Source: a virus. Taken from it: 64,000 nt of DNA. Made by a program: the position numbers and the translations under genes. Location of the stretch: the IMG/VR virus record IMGVR_UViG_3300037245_001295, positions 1 through 64,000 of that record. One strand, written 5' to 3'. Of the stretch, positions 55,049 to 62,134 are shown piece by piece (positions within the stretch are counted from its first letter, which is position 1; every line of letters starts with the position of its first letter). The notes under the pieces are model-generated. The model was not told the origin of the DNA, did no database searches, and saw nothing but the letters and a program-made list of their open reading frames with translations.

Positions 55049-55220
55049 AGTCGTGCTCCTCTTCGTCAACGTTGGTAATGTTGCAGAAATCGCCTTCAAG
55101 GTCGTCAATGATGTCATCGAGATCGTCGGGGATTTCTGGTCCGTACAAGGTTGTAAGCAATGTCGCCAGGACTACCGACCCTGCACGACCCGTGCTGCGG
55201 AAAATGGCTATCTCGTGCAT
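55038..55220 (-). CDS. small acidic protein (60 aa)
   Basis: GGAGGAATGAT precedes ATG 55220. Hydrophobic-to-polar front (IAIFRSTGRAGSVVLATLLT) followed by a very acidic end (DDLDDIIDDLEGDF, VDEEEHDCEF) that itself contains the ribosome site of the next gene. Unknown role. Confidence 0.75.
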   Translation of the reverse strand: MHEIAIFRSTGRAGSVVLATLLTTLYGPEIPDDLDDIIDDLEGDFCNITNVDEEEHDCEF

Positions 55221-55221
55221 A

Positions 55222-57966
55222 TCATTCCTCCAGTGCTAGTCGTTTGCCTTTTGCGATGTACCGTTTTGCATCCGGTTCTACTTTGACGTCCGTAAGGCTG
55301 ACATTTCCAACATAAAGCTGTCCGCCAGTGTTAATCCCCACTGGGAAGCTGTCTGGCACGTTTTGCCGAACCTTCCTCTTTGTCCAACTGGCCTGCTCGA
55401 ACGCTGTCAAAGTACCCATGAAATGGTTAAAGAAATCTTTGAACAAGGCCTTCTGTCCGGGACTTTCAAAGCAGTTCTCATTGATGAACTCATCAAGCGG
55501 GTTGCGATTGGATTCAGCAGCTTGTTCTTTGCCCGCCGTGTCCAGAACAGGGATGCGAAGTCGCGAAGTTGCTGCCGGTAGTGACAGACCCATTAAGGTG
55601 GCCATGAAGTGCGGGGCCTCCTCCTCCAAGGCTCGTATCAGGATCGGTTTAGGAATCTCTTCCAGAAGGGGGCCAACATACATGGCCGTGATCCGGGTGT
55701 CTCCCGGAAAGATCGGGCAGCTATCACGATAGTTAGCCGTCTGAACAAAGTGCAAGCAATTCCGCTGCTGGTAAACTTGCTGGTACATTGGTCTGATACT
55801 GAGAAACTGGGCGGTGGTCCATTCTTTGATTTTGTTGTAAACGGATGGACCGGCATTAGAAATGTTCACTTCGTCCACAACGCCTAAAACGGCGTTTGCA
55901 AGTTCGCCATTGAAGTCACTGGAACTGGTCAAAGCCCTGTCGGCCTTGACAACGCCCGCCGTCATCAGCAAATTGATCGCCTCATGGAAGATGGATTTAC
56001 CTGACTCCTGAGGGCCATACATAAAGAGGTATGGAAGTGGTTCAAAGGGCTCTCGGAGTAAGCAGGAAACCCATGCCGTCAGGTAATCTCTTCCGTTGAA
56101 AATGCCCCAGTTCTTGCACCATGAAGTCTCGGATACAACGCCGTCCAAATCTTCGCCACAGTGATCGAGAACTCGATCCCAGTGTGGGTGGTACGGTTGC
56201 TCGTCGTCCTCAAATCTGGCCGGTTGGTAGACCAATTGAGGTGCTCCAAGATTCCACTGACGACCTCCAGGGTATTCTTCGTGGAAGGGTTTACAGACCA
56301 TTAGCCATTGATTGATAATGGACTGACCCATAATCTTTGTCGGAGGTACGTCCGGCGGGGCATACAGGTTCAGGACGCTTGTGACATTTTCCCGGGGGTG
56401 TTTAATCCATGAGCCGCCCCGCACACAGATTCGCCAACCCGCGTCAGCATTTGATGGGGTCCGGCAAGACCGGATTAGTGTGTCAAATCTGGTGTAGTCG
56501 TCCTTCTCGCTGGAGGCGTCAACCATGATGTTGAAGACCTTGATCCACTTATTCTTTTTCTGGCCATCCCACGACTCAAAGCCAACGTCTGTCTCCCGGC
56601 GATCAAGTTCGACCACAAGCCTACCATCTTTGTTCTTACGTAGCGTGGCTCCCCGCTGCTCGTAATCGTTTGCGGCGGGCAGAGTCAACTCTGAGCCAAG
56701 TGCCTTTACGGCGTCCTTAGCGTCCTCCACCGCTGTGAAGTGGAAGCCCTTATTGTTCTCAAGTTCAGCACCGCCTAGAGCCGTGGCCGCCTCCGAGAGG
56801 ATCGGGGGGCGGTTGTAATGACACCACGTCCAACCCTCTCGATCCTGCTTCCATAAATCGTGTTCGGTGGTTCCTTGCCCGAAGCGAAATACCATGAACG
56901 ATCCACCTTGCTTCGGAATGGCAAAGCAGTTCGGTTTCGACAAGTCGGTCCCTGGCGACAAGGTGTCAAAGAAACCCCTGATTGGTTCACCCTGATCCGC
57001 ACACTCCGTGTACACTTGCTTCAAGGCTTGCGTGTGAGTTTGCAGCAGGGAGTGGTCAGGTACCCATACACATGAATAGCCCGTCATTTCCAGATCGGAG
57101 ATGATCTTTCTGTGCTTCTCATCCAAAGGCACCTTAGGGTGGGCTGAGGTCAGTTCTGTTAGCGGGTCTTGATCGTCAACCTCGTCCCCACTATCGTTTA
57201 CACCCACGACTCGAATCTTAGAGGATTTTCCACCGATGACGTCAAGATGGTCTCGCCAATTTGGGGGCAGATCAGATTCGATCAATTCATGCTCAGTCTT
57301 CTTGACGCAAGTGAAGCCGGGCGTTCCAAACATCTTAGTGTGCCCGACCCACATGTTCCCGCCGCATACATCAAGGTGGCTACCGAAGTCAAACTCTGCG
57401 TCGGTGCTCAGCTTGCCGAGAATGGCCCTAGCAATGGCCGCGTGTTCCGTGTGGTTCTGTGTCTTTGGCCGCTGGCCTTCCGCAAACCAAACGTAGAGGT
57501 GAAGCCCCTTCCCTCCGGTAGAACGCAGGACTTCAACGTAATCCAATTCACACGCCCGGTGCCGAATCTCCTCAAGCTGTGAGTCAGAGACGCCTGTGCC
57601 TGCGGCGTGGGAGGAGATGTCGTCAAAGTCAAATCCACAGCCCACCGACTCCCGGTTCTTCCAATCCCACCACGTCGTACCTATCCCCAACCAATGCTTC
57701 TCAAGAAGGAAGTCCAGCGGGCGATCGCGCCAATAGGGCTCGTTCATCGCGTTCTTAGGATAACGTATATGGTGCCATGTCTCAGATTCATCAGTCCAGA
57801 CGTTCCTCTTATCGTCAATGGGGTGACCGCCCTCAGGTGAGACGAGCAACTGTGTCTCCAGAGCATCGAGGTTATCGAGCCATCGGCAAAAGAACTCAGG
57901 ATTGTTGTGCTTGGGCAGCACTTCGTTTCGGAAGTATGTCTCGAAGGCTTCAAGAATAGATGCCAT
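55222..57966 (-). CDS. primase-helicase (AEP-like primase + SF3-type helicase, 914 aa)
   Basis: N-terminal primase of archaeo-eukaryotic type: SVGCGFDFDDISSH (Asp113, Asp115) and VLRSTGGKGLHLYVWF (149-161), then DFGSHLDVCGGNMWVGH. The helicase has Walker A FMYGPQESGKS (651-658) and Walker B AVLGVVDEVNISN (694-701), with the sensor-like PIFPGDTRITAMYVGPL. Such proteins prime and unwind the phage genome. It is the second gene of the leftward operon next to the candidate origin. ATG 57966 follows AAGGACACAGC. Confidence 0.92.
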   Translation of the reverse strand: MASILEAFETYFRNEVLPKHNNPEFFCRWLDNLDALETQLLVSPEGGHPIDDKRNVWTDESETWHHIRYPKNAMNEPYWRDRPLDFLLEKHWLGIGTTWWDWKNRESVGCGFDFDDISSHAAGTGVSDSQLEEIRHRACELDYVEVLRSTGGKGLHLYVWFAEGQRPKTQNHTEHAAIARAILGKLSTDAEFDFGSHLDVCGGNMWVGHTKMFGTPGFTCVKKTEHELIESDLPPNWRDHLDVIGGKSSKIRVVGVNDSGDEVDDQDPLTELTSAHPKVPLDEKHRKIISDLEMTGYSCVWVPDHSLLQTHTQALKQVYTECADQGEPIRGFFDTLSPGTDLSKPNCFAIPKQGGSFMVFRFGQGTTEHDLWKQDREGWTWCHYNRPPILSEAATALGGAELENNKGFHFTAVEDAKDAVKALGSELTLPAANDYEQRGATLRKNKDGRLVVELDRRETDVGFESWDGQKKNKWIKVFNIMVDASSEKDDYTRFDTLIRSCRTPSNADAGWRICVRGGSWIKHPRENVTSVLNLYAPPDVPPTKIMGQSIINQWLMVCKPFHEEYPGGRQWNLGAPQLVYQPARFEDDEQPYHPHWDRVLDHCGEDLDGVVSETSWCKNWGIFNGRDYLTAWVSCLLREPFEPLPYLFMYGPQESGKSIFHEAINLLMTAGVVKADRALTSSSDFNGELANAVLGVVDEVNISNAGPSVYNKIKEWTTAQFLSIRPMYQQVYQQRNCLHFVQTANYRDSCPIFPGDTRITAMYVGPLLEEIPKPILIRALEEEAPHFMATLMGLSLPAATSRLRIPVLDTAGKEQAAESNRNPLDEFINENCFESPGQKALFKDFFNHFMGTLTAFEQASWTKRKVRQNVPDSFPVGINTGGQLYVGNVSLTDVKVEPDAKRYIAKGKRLALEE

Positions 57967-57978
57967 GCTGTGTCCTTA

Positions 57979-58185
57979 TTAGTCTTCCATTGCCACCACG
58001 CGATTCGTCATCGAGCGACGAACCCGTGTAAGTATACTGACCCTTGCCTTGTACCACTCTGTTCCAGGAGCGGCGAATGTGTGGGCTCGTTGTTTAGCGG
58101 CTTCCCCGCTCACTTCAACTACAACGGCATTTTGGCCCCTGGGAAGGTGTAGCCAGAAGATGTACTTGTGATCCGGTGTGTTCAT
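57979..58185 (-). CDS. small hypothetical protein, first leftward gene (68 aa)
   Basis: ATG 58185 has the leader GAGCGAGGGGACGTT, identical to that of the rightward gene at 58743. The product (YIFWLHLPRGQNAVVVEVSG, KARVSILTRVRRSMTNRVVA) is a basic beta-then-helix protein. Its place as the first gene at the divergent promoter suggests a regulator or replication accessory, which is unproven. Confidence 0.78.
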   Translation of the reverse strand: MNTPDHKYIFWLHLPRGQNAVVVEVSGEAAKQRAHTFAAPGTEWYKARVSILTRVRRSMTNRVVAMED

Positions 58186-58200
58186 AACGTCCCCTCGCTC

Positions 58201-58228
58201 CTATACTTCTATATTACGCCAAACGGAG
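58201..58228 (-). promoter_or_regulatory. second-class promoter, leftward copy
   Basis: Minus-strand CTCCGTTTGGCG + TAATATAGAAGTATAG, identical over 28 bases to 58700-58727 and 16295-16322. It drives the primase-helicase operon. The element TAGCGCTACCGCT directly upstream is shared with the rightward copy but absent at 16295, so it may be an operator private to the replication promoters. Confidence 0.85.
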
Positions 58229-58253
58229 AGCAGCGGTAGCGCTAAATGAGAAA

Positions 58254-58674
58254 ATTGCAAAGTGGATGGAAAACCCCTCTGATGGGTGTCGCATCCACTG
58301 GTTATCCACTAATTATGCCCCCGGTTGGGGGTATTATCCACTCAGTCGGCGCAGGGAATCTTGCTTAAACTCTATACAGTTGTACTTCTTCTCACTATGA
58401 GTGGATGAAAGAGAGTGGATAAGGTAGGAAAGACTATCTGAGAGAAAAAAGAAAAAGAAAATCTATAGGGGAGAGTTAACCCCCATCCACTCTGCGTTTA
58501 TCCACTCTCGACCTAAACCCTTGTCCCGCAACGACTTACGACAGTATTACTGTACATAAGGCGAGTGGATAAACAAAATTCCATCCACTCTGAAGCGATC
58601 TAAACCCCCTCTACCGGGGGTGGTCATACCTCTACTGGCAGTTTGACTACCCCTCTGTAGATTAGTTCAGTAAA
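58254..58674. other. candidate replication origin B with DnaA-box-like elements
   Basis: About ten copies of (A/C)(A/T)TCCACT or AGTGGAT(A/G), on both strands, lie near 58261, 58291, 58302, 58335, 58400, 58413, 58483, 58498, 58563 and 58582, many as TTATCCACT or GAGTGGATAA. The middle (58430-58480) is a purine-rich A/G tract (GAGAGAAAAAAGAAAAAGAA). Small hairpins CCCC-GGTT-GGGG and CCCCC-TCTACC-GGGGG flank it. No coding potential. Symmetric outward promoters and replication genes on both sides make an origin likely. Confidence 0.75.
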
Positions 58675-58699
58675 TTTCTCGTTTAGCGCTACCGCTACT

Positions 58700-58727
58700 C
58701 TCCGTTTGGCGTAATATAGAAGTATAG
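58700..58727 (+). promoter_or_regulatory. second-class promoter, rightward copy
   Basis: Same 28-base element as at 58201 and 16295, located 16 bases before the ATG of the ParB-like gene, so the transcript leader is very short and consists mostly of the ribosome site GGAGCGAGGGG. Confidence 0.85.
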
Positions 58728-58742
58728 GAGCGAGGGGACGTT

Positions 58743-59693
58743 ATGAACTTGGCACACATTGACTTGGAACTAATCCGTGCCCCTAAGTATCTCCTCCGCC
58801 CTGTGCGTGTCAACAGCGTCGAGTACGCGGAGATGCTGGACTCTATAAGAGATAATGGACTGTGGCAGCCTATCCTTGTTAGGGTGCTCGACAACGGCGA
58901 CTATGAGGTTGTGGAGGGTAACTGGCGGTATACTTGCTGTAAGCAACTCAGGTTCACAGCCATCCCTTGCATTGTATGCAAGCTCACAGACCCCGAGGTG
59001 CTGGTGGCACAGCTACAGTGCAATGGAATCCGACCAGAGACCACGCCGGTGGAATTTTCCGAACGTTTGGCACAGATTTTGCATAATACTCCTGGGATGA
59101 CTGTGCCAAAACTCGCAAAACTGATTCGCAAGAGCCCGTCTTGGATTCACAAAATCCTGCGGTTACAAAAGCTGCGAGCGCAATACAGCACGATGGTACG
59201 TAGAGGAGAGATGTCACTTACGGCCGCATGCGCCTTGGCCCGACTGCCCCCTGAATACCAAGATTTGCTGATAGACAAGGCTACAACATTATCAGCAAAG
59301 GACTTCACAGCCCTTGCCAACACGGAACTAAAACGTCTTCGGGAGGCTTCACGAAATGCGTACATTGATGGCCATGTTATCAATCAATCCAAACCGGTAC
59401 CATACCTTCGGAAGTTCGTTAAACTGCGGGGCGAATACCACAGGCCGACCGCCGCCGGTCCAACTTTGATTAAGATGGGCGCAGAGACAGCAATGGAGGG
59501 CTGGCTAACTTGTATGGCATGGATTATGCACATGGACCCGGATAGTATCGAGGATCAAGAACAAACGGTTCTCGCACGAAGTAAGATAGAACAGCGCGCA
59601 GCAAAGAGGCGAAAGAAAGAAAGACGCGCACTCAGGAAACTAAGAGAGGAAACTGGAGAAACAGAAATCCACCATTTGGAGAGTGAAGAATGA
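58743..59693 (+). CDS. ParB/Spo0J-like DNA-binding protein (316 aa)
   Basis: Residues 5-85 form a ParB N-terminal domain (SVEYAEMLDSIRDNGLWQPI, LVRVLDNGDYEVVEGNWRYT, with the GxRR-like GNWRYTCCK). Residues 95-160 hold a helix-turn-helix (TVPKLAKLIRKSPSWIHKIL). The C-terminal end is basic and Arg-rich (KRRKKERRALRKL). ParB relatives bind centromere-like DNA and some are CTPases or nucleases. With no ParA seen, it may act at the adjacent iteron cluster in replication or gene control. Confidence 0.88.
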   Translation: MNLAHIDLELIRAPKYLLRPVRVNSVEYAEMLDSIRDNGLWQPILVRVLDNGDYEVVEGNWRYTCCKQLRFTAIPCIVCKLTDPEVLVAQLQCNGIRPETTPVEFSERLAQILHNTPGMTVPKLAKLIRKSPSWIHKILRLQKLRAQYSTMVRRGEMSLTAACALARLPPEYQDLLIDKATTLSAKDFTALANTELKRLREASRNAYIDGHVINQSKPVPYLRKFVKLRGEYHRPTAAGPTLIKMGAETAMEGWLTCMAWIMHMDPDSIEDQEQTVLARSKIEQRAAKRRKKERRALRKLREETGETEIHHLESEE

Positions 59694-60421
59694 GTAAGAA
59701 AAACTCTTTAGTACCGTTTGATGCGAACGCCCTTCCGAGCACTGAGCTTGCGACGGACGAGCAACTTCAAGAGTTGTCCAAGGGAGTCGATTATTTGCAG
59801 CGTGTCCAGTTGGTCACGAAGGGCAAGTACGTTGACACGGGTAAGATTAAGCCCGGCCACTATGGTGTCCCCCAGCCCGGCGGCGAAGAGATTGATGATC
59901 TCGGCCCCGAGGTTGACTTCCTTCCTCTGTGTGTTCGGCCGAAGGCCTTGGACATGCGGGATCGTGAAGCAATCGTGGCAGTCTATGATATGGACAACCC
60001 GTCCTTCAAGGAAATCAAGAAGCTGTCAGCACAGTCCGATAGTAACTGTATGTGGGGGCCGTCGTTCCTCGTTCTCGAACGTTCGACAAACTCCCTCTTC
60101 GAGTTCTTTATGAGCAACAAGTCGTCTCGTGCTGAGTCAGGTAACTTGGTTAAGTTCCTGCCGATCAGCAAAGAGAAGGCTGAGCGAACAGGGGTCGAGC
60201 CGCAAGGGCCTATGCCTTGCACCTTGAAAGCTCGCTACGCAACGAGCGGTTCGTGGGGCTGGCATGTGCCAGTCGTAACGAAATGTTCTGAGCCCTTCAC
60301 CAACTCCCCGGATATTGAACGTATCCGAGAGGAGATGGTGAAGTTCACCTCTGTTAAGGATAACGGAGTTCAGAACGTGACAGAGGAAGAGGCCAAGGCG
60401 ACGAATCGCCGAGCCCGTTAA
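59690..60421 (+). CDS. conserved phage replication-module protein (243 aa)
   Basis: Starts in an ATGA overlap. TDEQLQELSKGVDYLQRVQL, VTKGKYVDTGKIKPGHYGVP, DLGPEVDFLPLCVRPKALDM, CMWGPSFLVLERSTNSLFEF and SGSWGWHVPVVTKCSEPF form a pattern I know from uncharacterised proteins of phage recombination/replication modules. A beta-rich core and high predicted abundance (own terminator) would suit a single-strand DNA-binding protein, but there is no direct sign. Confidence 0.82.
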   Translation: MSKKNSLVPFDANALPSTELATDEQLQELSKGVDYLQRVQLVTKGKYVDTGKIKPGHYGVPQPGGEEIDDLGPEVDFLPLCVRPKALDMRDREAIVAVYDMDNPSFKEIKKLSAQSDSNCMWGPSFLVLERSTNSLFEFFMSNKSSRAESGNLVKFLPISKEKAERTGVEPQGPMPCTLKARYATSGSWGWHVPVVTKCSEPFTNSPDIERIREEMVKFTSVKDNGVQNVTEEEAKATNRRAR

Positions 60422-60429
60422 ACCCGCTA

Positions 60430-60467
60430 AGGGAGCCGGAAAATAGCGATCCGGCTCCCTACCTTTT
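60430..60467 (+). terminator. intrinsic terminator before tRNA-Glu
   Basis: GGGAGCCGG and CCGGCTCCC pair around AAAATAGCGAT and are followed by TACCTTTTT. It ends the ParB operon or trims read-through ahead of the tRNA. Confidence 0.9.
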
Positions 60468-60471
60468 TCTG

Positions 60472-60544
60472 GGCGCGGTCGTCCAGTGGACCAAGACTCC
60501 GGGCTTTCATCCCGGCAACCGGGGTTCAATTCCCCGTCGCGTCA
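60472..60544 (+). tRNA. tRNA-Glu (TTC)
   Basis: Acceptor GGCGCGG/TCGCGTC (two G-U pairs), anticodon stem CCGGG/CCCGG with loop CTTTCAT (anticodon TTC), T arm CGGGG-TTCAATT-CCCCG, discriminator A. CCA not encoded. Located directly after a terminator, so its expression depends on read-through or an unseen promoter. Confidence 0.92.
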
Positions 60545-60576
60545 CTCACAGTAATTTAACCTCAGGAGAGAAGAAA

Positions 60577-60951
60577 ATGTTTACGAGATCATCCCTTAAT
60601 CTGTTGAAGTCAGCCGCAAAGTCCGATGCCGCAGCCCAGAGGGCGTTCGCACTCGCTCAAGCCGCGCAGACTAAGGCTAATAAGGCGCGAGAACTTGCCA
60701 GCGTGGCCGAAGCGAAGGAGCTAATCCTTGAACTGTCGAAAGCTGAGGTAGCGGCAAGACTGACCCAGACAAACGCTGCGTCAGCCTACATGGCTTCCGT
60801 TACAGACCGCAATTCTGCGTCGTCCGTTTATGAAGCCTCTAAGAAGAATGAGGAGGTCACGAAGGCAGCGTTGGCTCAGGCAGACGCGACCCTCATCGCG
60901 GCCGAAGATGCCGCCACCGTAGAGCGCGACCTAATCAAAACCACGGAGTGA
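60577..60951 (+). CDS. Ala-rich coiled-coil protein (124 aa)
   Basis: ATG 60577 follows CAGGAGAGAAGAAA. Almost entirely helical and rich in Ala, Lys and Glu (AALAQAAQTKANKARELASV-like: FALAQAAQTKANKARELASV, EAKELILELSKAEVAARLTQ, LAQADATLIAAEDAATVERD). Unknown role; looks like a rod-shaped multimer. Confidence 0.8.
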   Translation: MFTRSSLNLLKSAAKSDAAAQRAFALAQAAQTKANKARELASVAEAKELILELSKAEVAARLTQTNAASAYMASVTDRNSASSVYEASKKNEEVTKAALAQADATLIAAEDAATVERDLIKTTE

Positions 60952-60954
60952 CTC

Positions 60955-61422
60955 ATGGACAACTCAGATTTAAGTGCAGGCCCCATCGAACATCTCGGAG
61001 GTGCCGAGCAACCGCTGGGCGACATCACTGCATTGTCACCTGAGATGGCTATCAAATCGCTACAACTGCTGAAAGCGAAGACTGAAGCTGACGCAGCAGA
61101 ATACGAGAAGCGGTTGGTCATGCAGCAGTTCCGCCCGTGTAAGATGTACCCTGTCGTCATCTACCATGACGGTATGCGTTGGGTCTGCTCGATGGGCGTC
61201 ATGGGCAACGCTTACAGTGACTATCTGCCTGACAGCGCAATGGGTCAGTCGGGGGTAGAGGGTTACGGCGAGTTCCCTGAGCAAGCGATGCAAAACTTCG
61301 ACGCTATGTGGGTAGGTATGGTGGCCGAGGAATTGGCCGACGCTGCGAACGACTCCAATGATGACTCTGACGACAGCCCTGACGACGACCCTGACGATGA
61401 CTTTTTCGGAGAAGAAGTATGA
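60955..61422 (+). CDS. hypothetical protein with acidic tail (155 aa)
   Basis: ATG 60955 closely follows the previous stop. A helix (MAIKSLQLLKAKTEADAAEY) is followed by a small domain with VVIYHDGMRWVCSMGVMGNA and YGEFPEQAMQNFDAMWVG, then an Asp/Ser run (SNDDSDDSPDDDPDDD) ending FFGEEV. The last feature recalls acidic tails of ssDNA-binding proteins, with a final Phe pair. No family recognised. Confidence 0.8.
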   Translation: MDNSDLSAGPIEHLGGAEQPLGDITALSPEMAIKSLQLLKAKTEADAAEYEKRLVMQQFRPCKMYPVVIYHDGMRWVCSMGVMGNAYSDYLPDSAMGQSGVEGYGEFPEQAMQNFDAMWVGMVAEELADAANDSNDDSDDSPDDDPDDDFFGEEV

Positions 61423-61943
61423 CACCCGGAGTAGCGATGATCCTGCGATCTGAAATGGACCTTGGCACATTGCTGCCATTAACACGTAGGCTTCTGGGGT
61501 ACAGTATTGCAAAGCAAGCTGATGGGGCCACGATCCCCTTGGCTCCTATTGCCCACCAACTAGCCTGCCTCGCCGGGTTTAAGGATGAAAAAGCATCACC
61601 GACAGTCAGAGGCGGCGACTCTTATCTGGGTCTGCTTTCTGTTGGCTTCTTAGTTGCAGCAGACGAGCGGGACATGGTCTTCATCTTAGAAGCCACGCTC
61701 GGTATGGAATGGGTCGTCACAGATAGCACTCAACGCGGTACGCAGGCAGCACTAATCACCGGCACGCTGGCCCAGTGGAAGCGAGCGGTACGGGCAGCCT
61801 GTAAGCCTTCAACAGCCACCGCCGTGCGGCAGACCTACAATGCTGTGTATCGGCAGCTTTCCGATCAGAGTCTTCGCCCGTTATTCGGAGACCTCCGGGA
61901 ACACAAGCAAACAGACCAAACTTTTCTGCTGTTGGAAGGCTGA
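61419..61943 (+). CDS. hypothetical protein (174 aa)
   Basis: Starts in an ATGA overlap. Helical, with MDLGTLLPLTRRLLGYSIAK, GLLSVGFLVAADERDMVFIL, WKRAVRAACKPSTATAVRQT and LRPLFGDLREHKQT. No family recognised. Part of the rightward replication-side operon. Confidence 0.8.
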   Translation: MTPGVAMILRSEMDLGTLLPLTRRLLGYSIAKQADGATIPLAPIAHQLACLAGFKDEKASPTVRGGDSYLGLLSVGFLVAADERDMVFILEATLGMEWVVTDSTQRGTQAALITGTLAQWKRAVRAACKPSTATAVRQTYNAVYRQLSDQSLRPLFGDLREHKQTDQTFLLLEG

Positions 61944-61945
61944 GC

Positions 61946-62134
61946 ATGTACATCATCGTATTCACTGAGGACACACAGTCTGTTGTATCAACCGCCAAAG
62001 GAACGCCGCGAGATTTTTCAAAGGCGAAGAAGGCGAGAAACTTCATTCAAGGTAGGCCACGATTACGCAATCTTAAATGGCGGGTTGTTGAAGACCTACC
62101 CACAAACATCCAACGATTGAGAGTGGACCTGTAA
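61946..62134 (+). CDS. small basic protein (62 aa)
   Basis: ATG 61946 after GAAGGCTGAGC. YIIVFTEDTQSVVSTAKGTP then basic RDFSKAKKARNFIQGRPRLR. The stop overlaps the helicase start (TAATG). Unknown role; might assist the helicase. Confidence 0.75.
   Translation: MYIIVFTEDTQSVVSTAKGTPRDFSKAKKARNFIQGRPRLRNLKWRVVEDLPTNIQRLRVDL

Larger units (their letters stand above)
58180..58748. repeat. 74-base inverted repeat arms bracketing the divergent control region
   Basis: The arms are 58180-58253 (leftward) and 58675-58748 (rightward), differing at only two positions. Each contains, in order, TTTCTC(A/G)TTTAGCGC, TACCGCT(G/A)CTCTCCG, the second-class promoter, the leader GGAGCGAGGGGACGTT, and ATGAAC, the first two codons of the outward gene. 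So both replication arms start with the same promoter, operator and ribosome site. Confidence 0.97.

Noticed and set aside
58743-59693. Plasmid-type partition system
   Set aside because: Only a ParB-like protein is present; no ParA-type ATPase or parS was found in the window.
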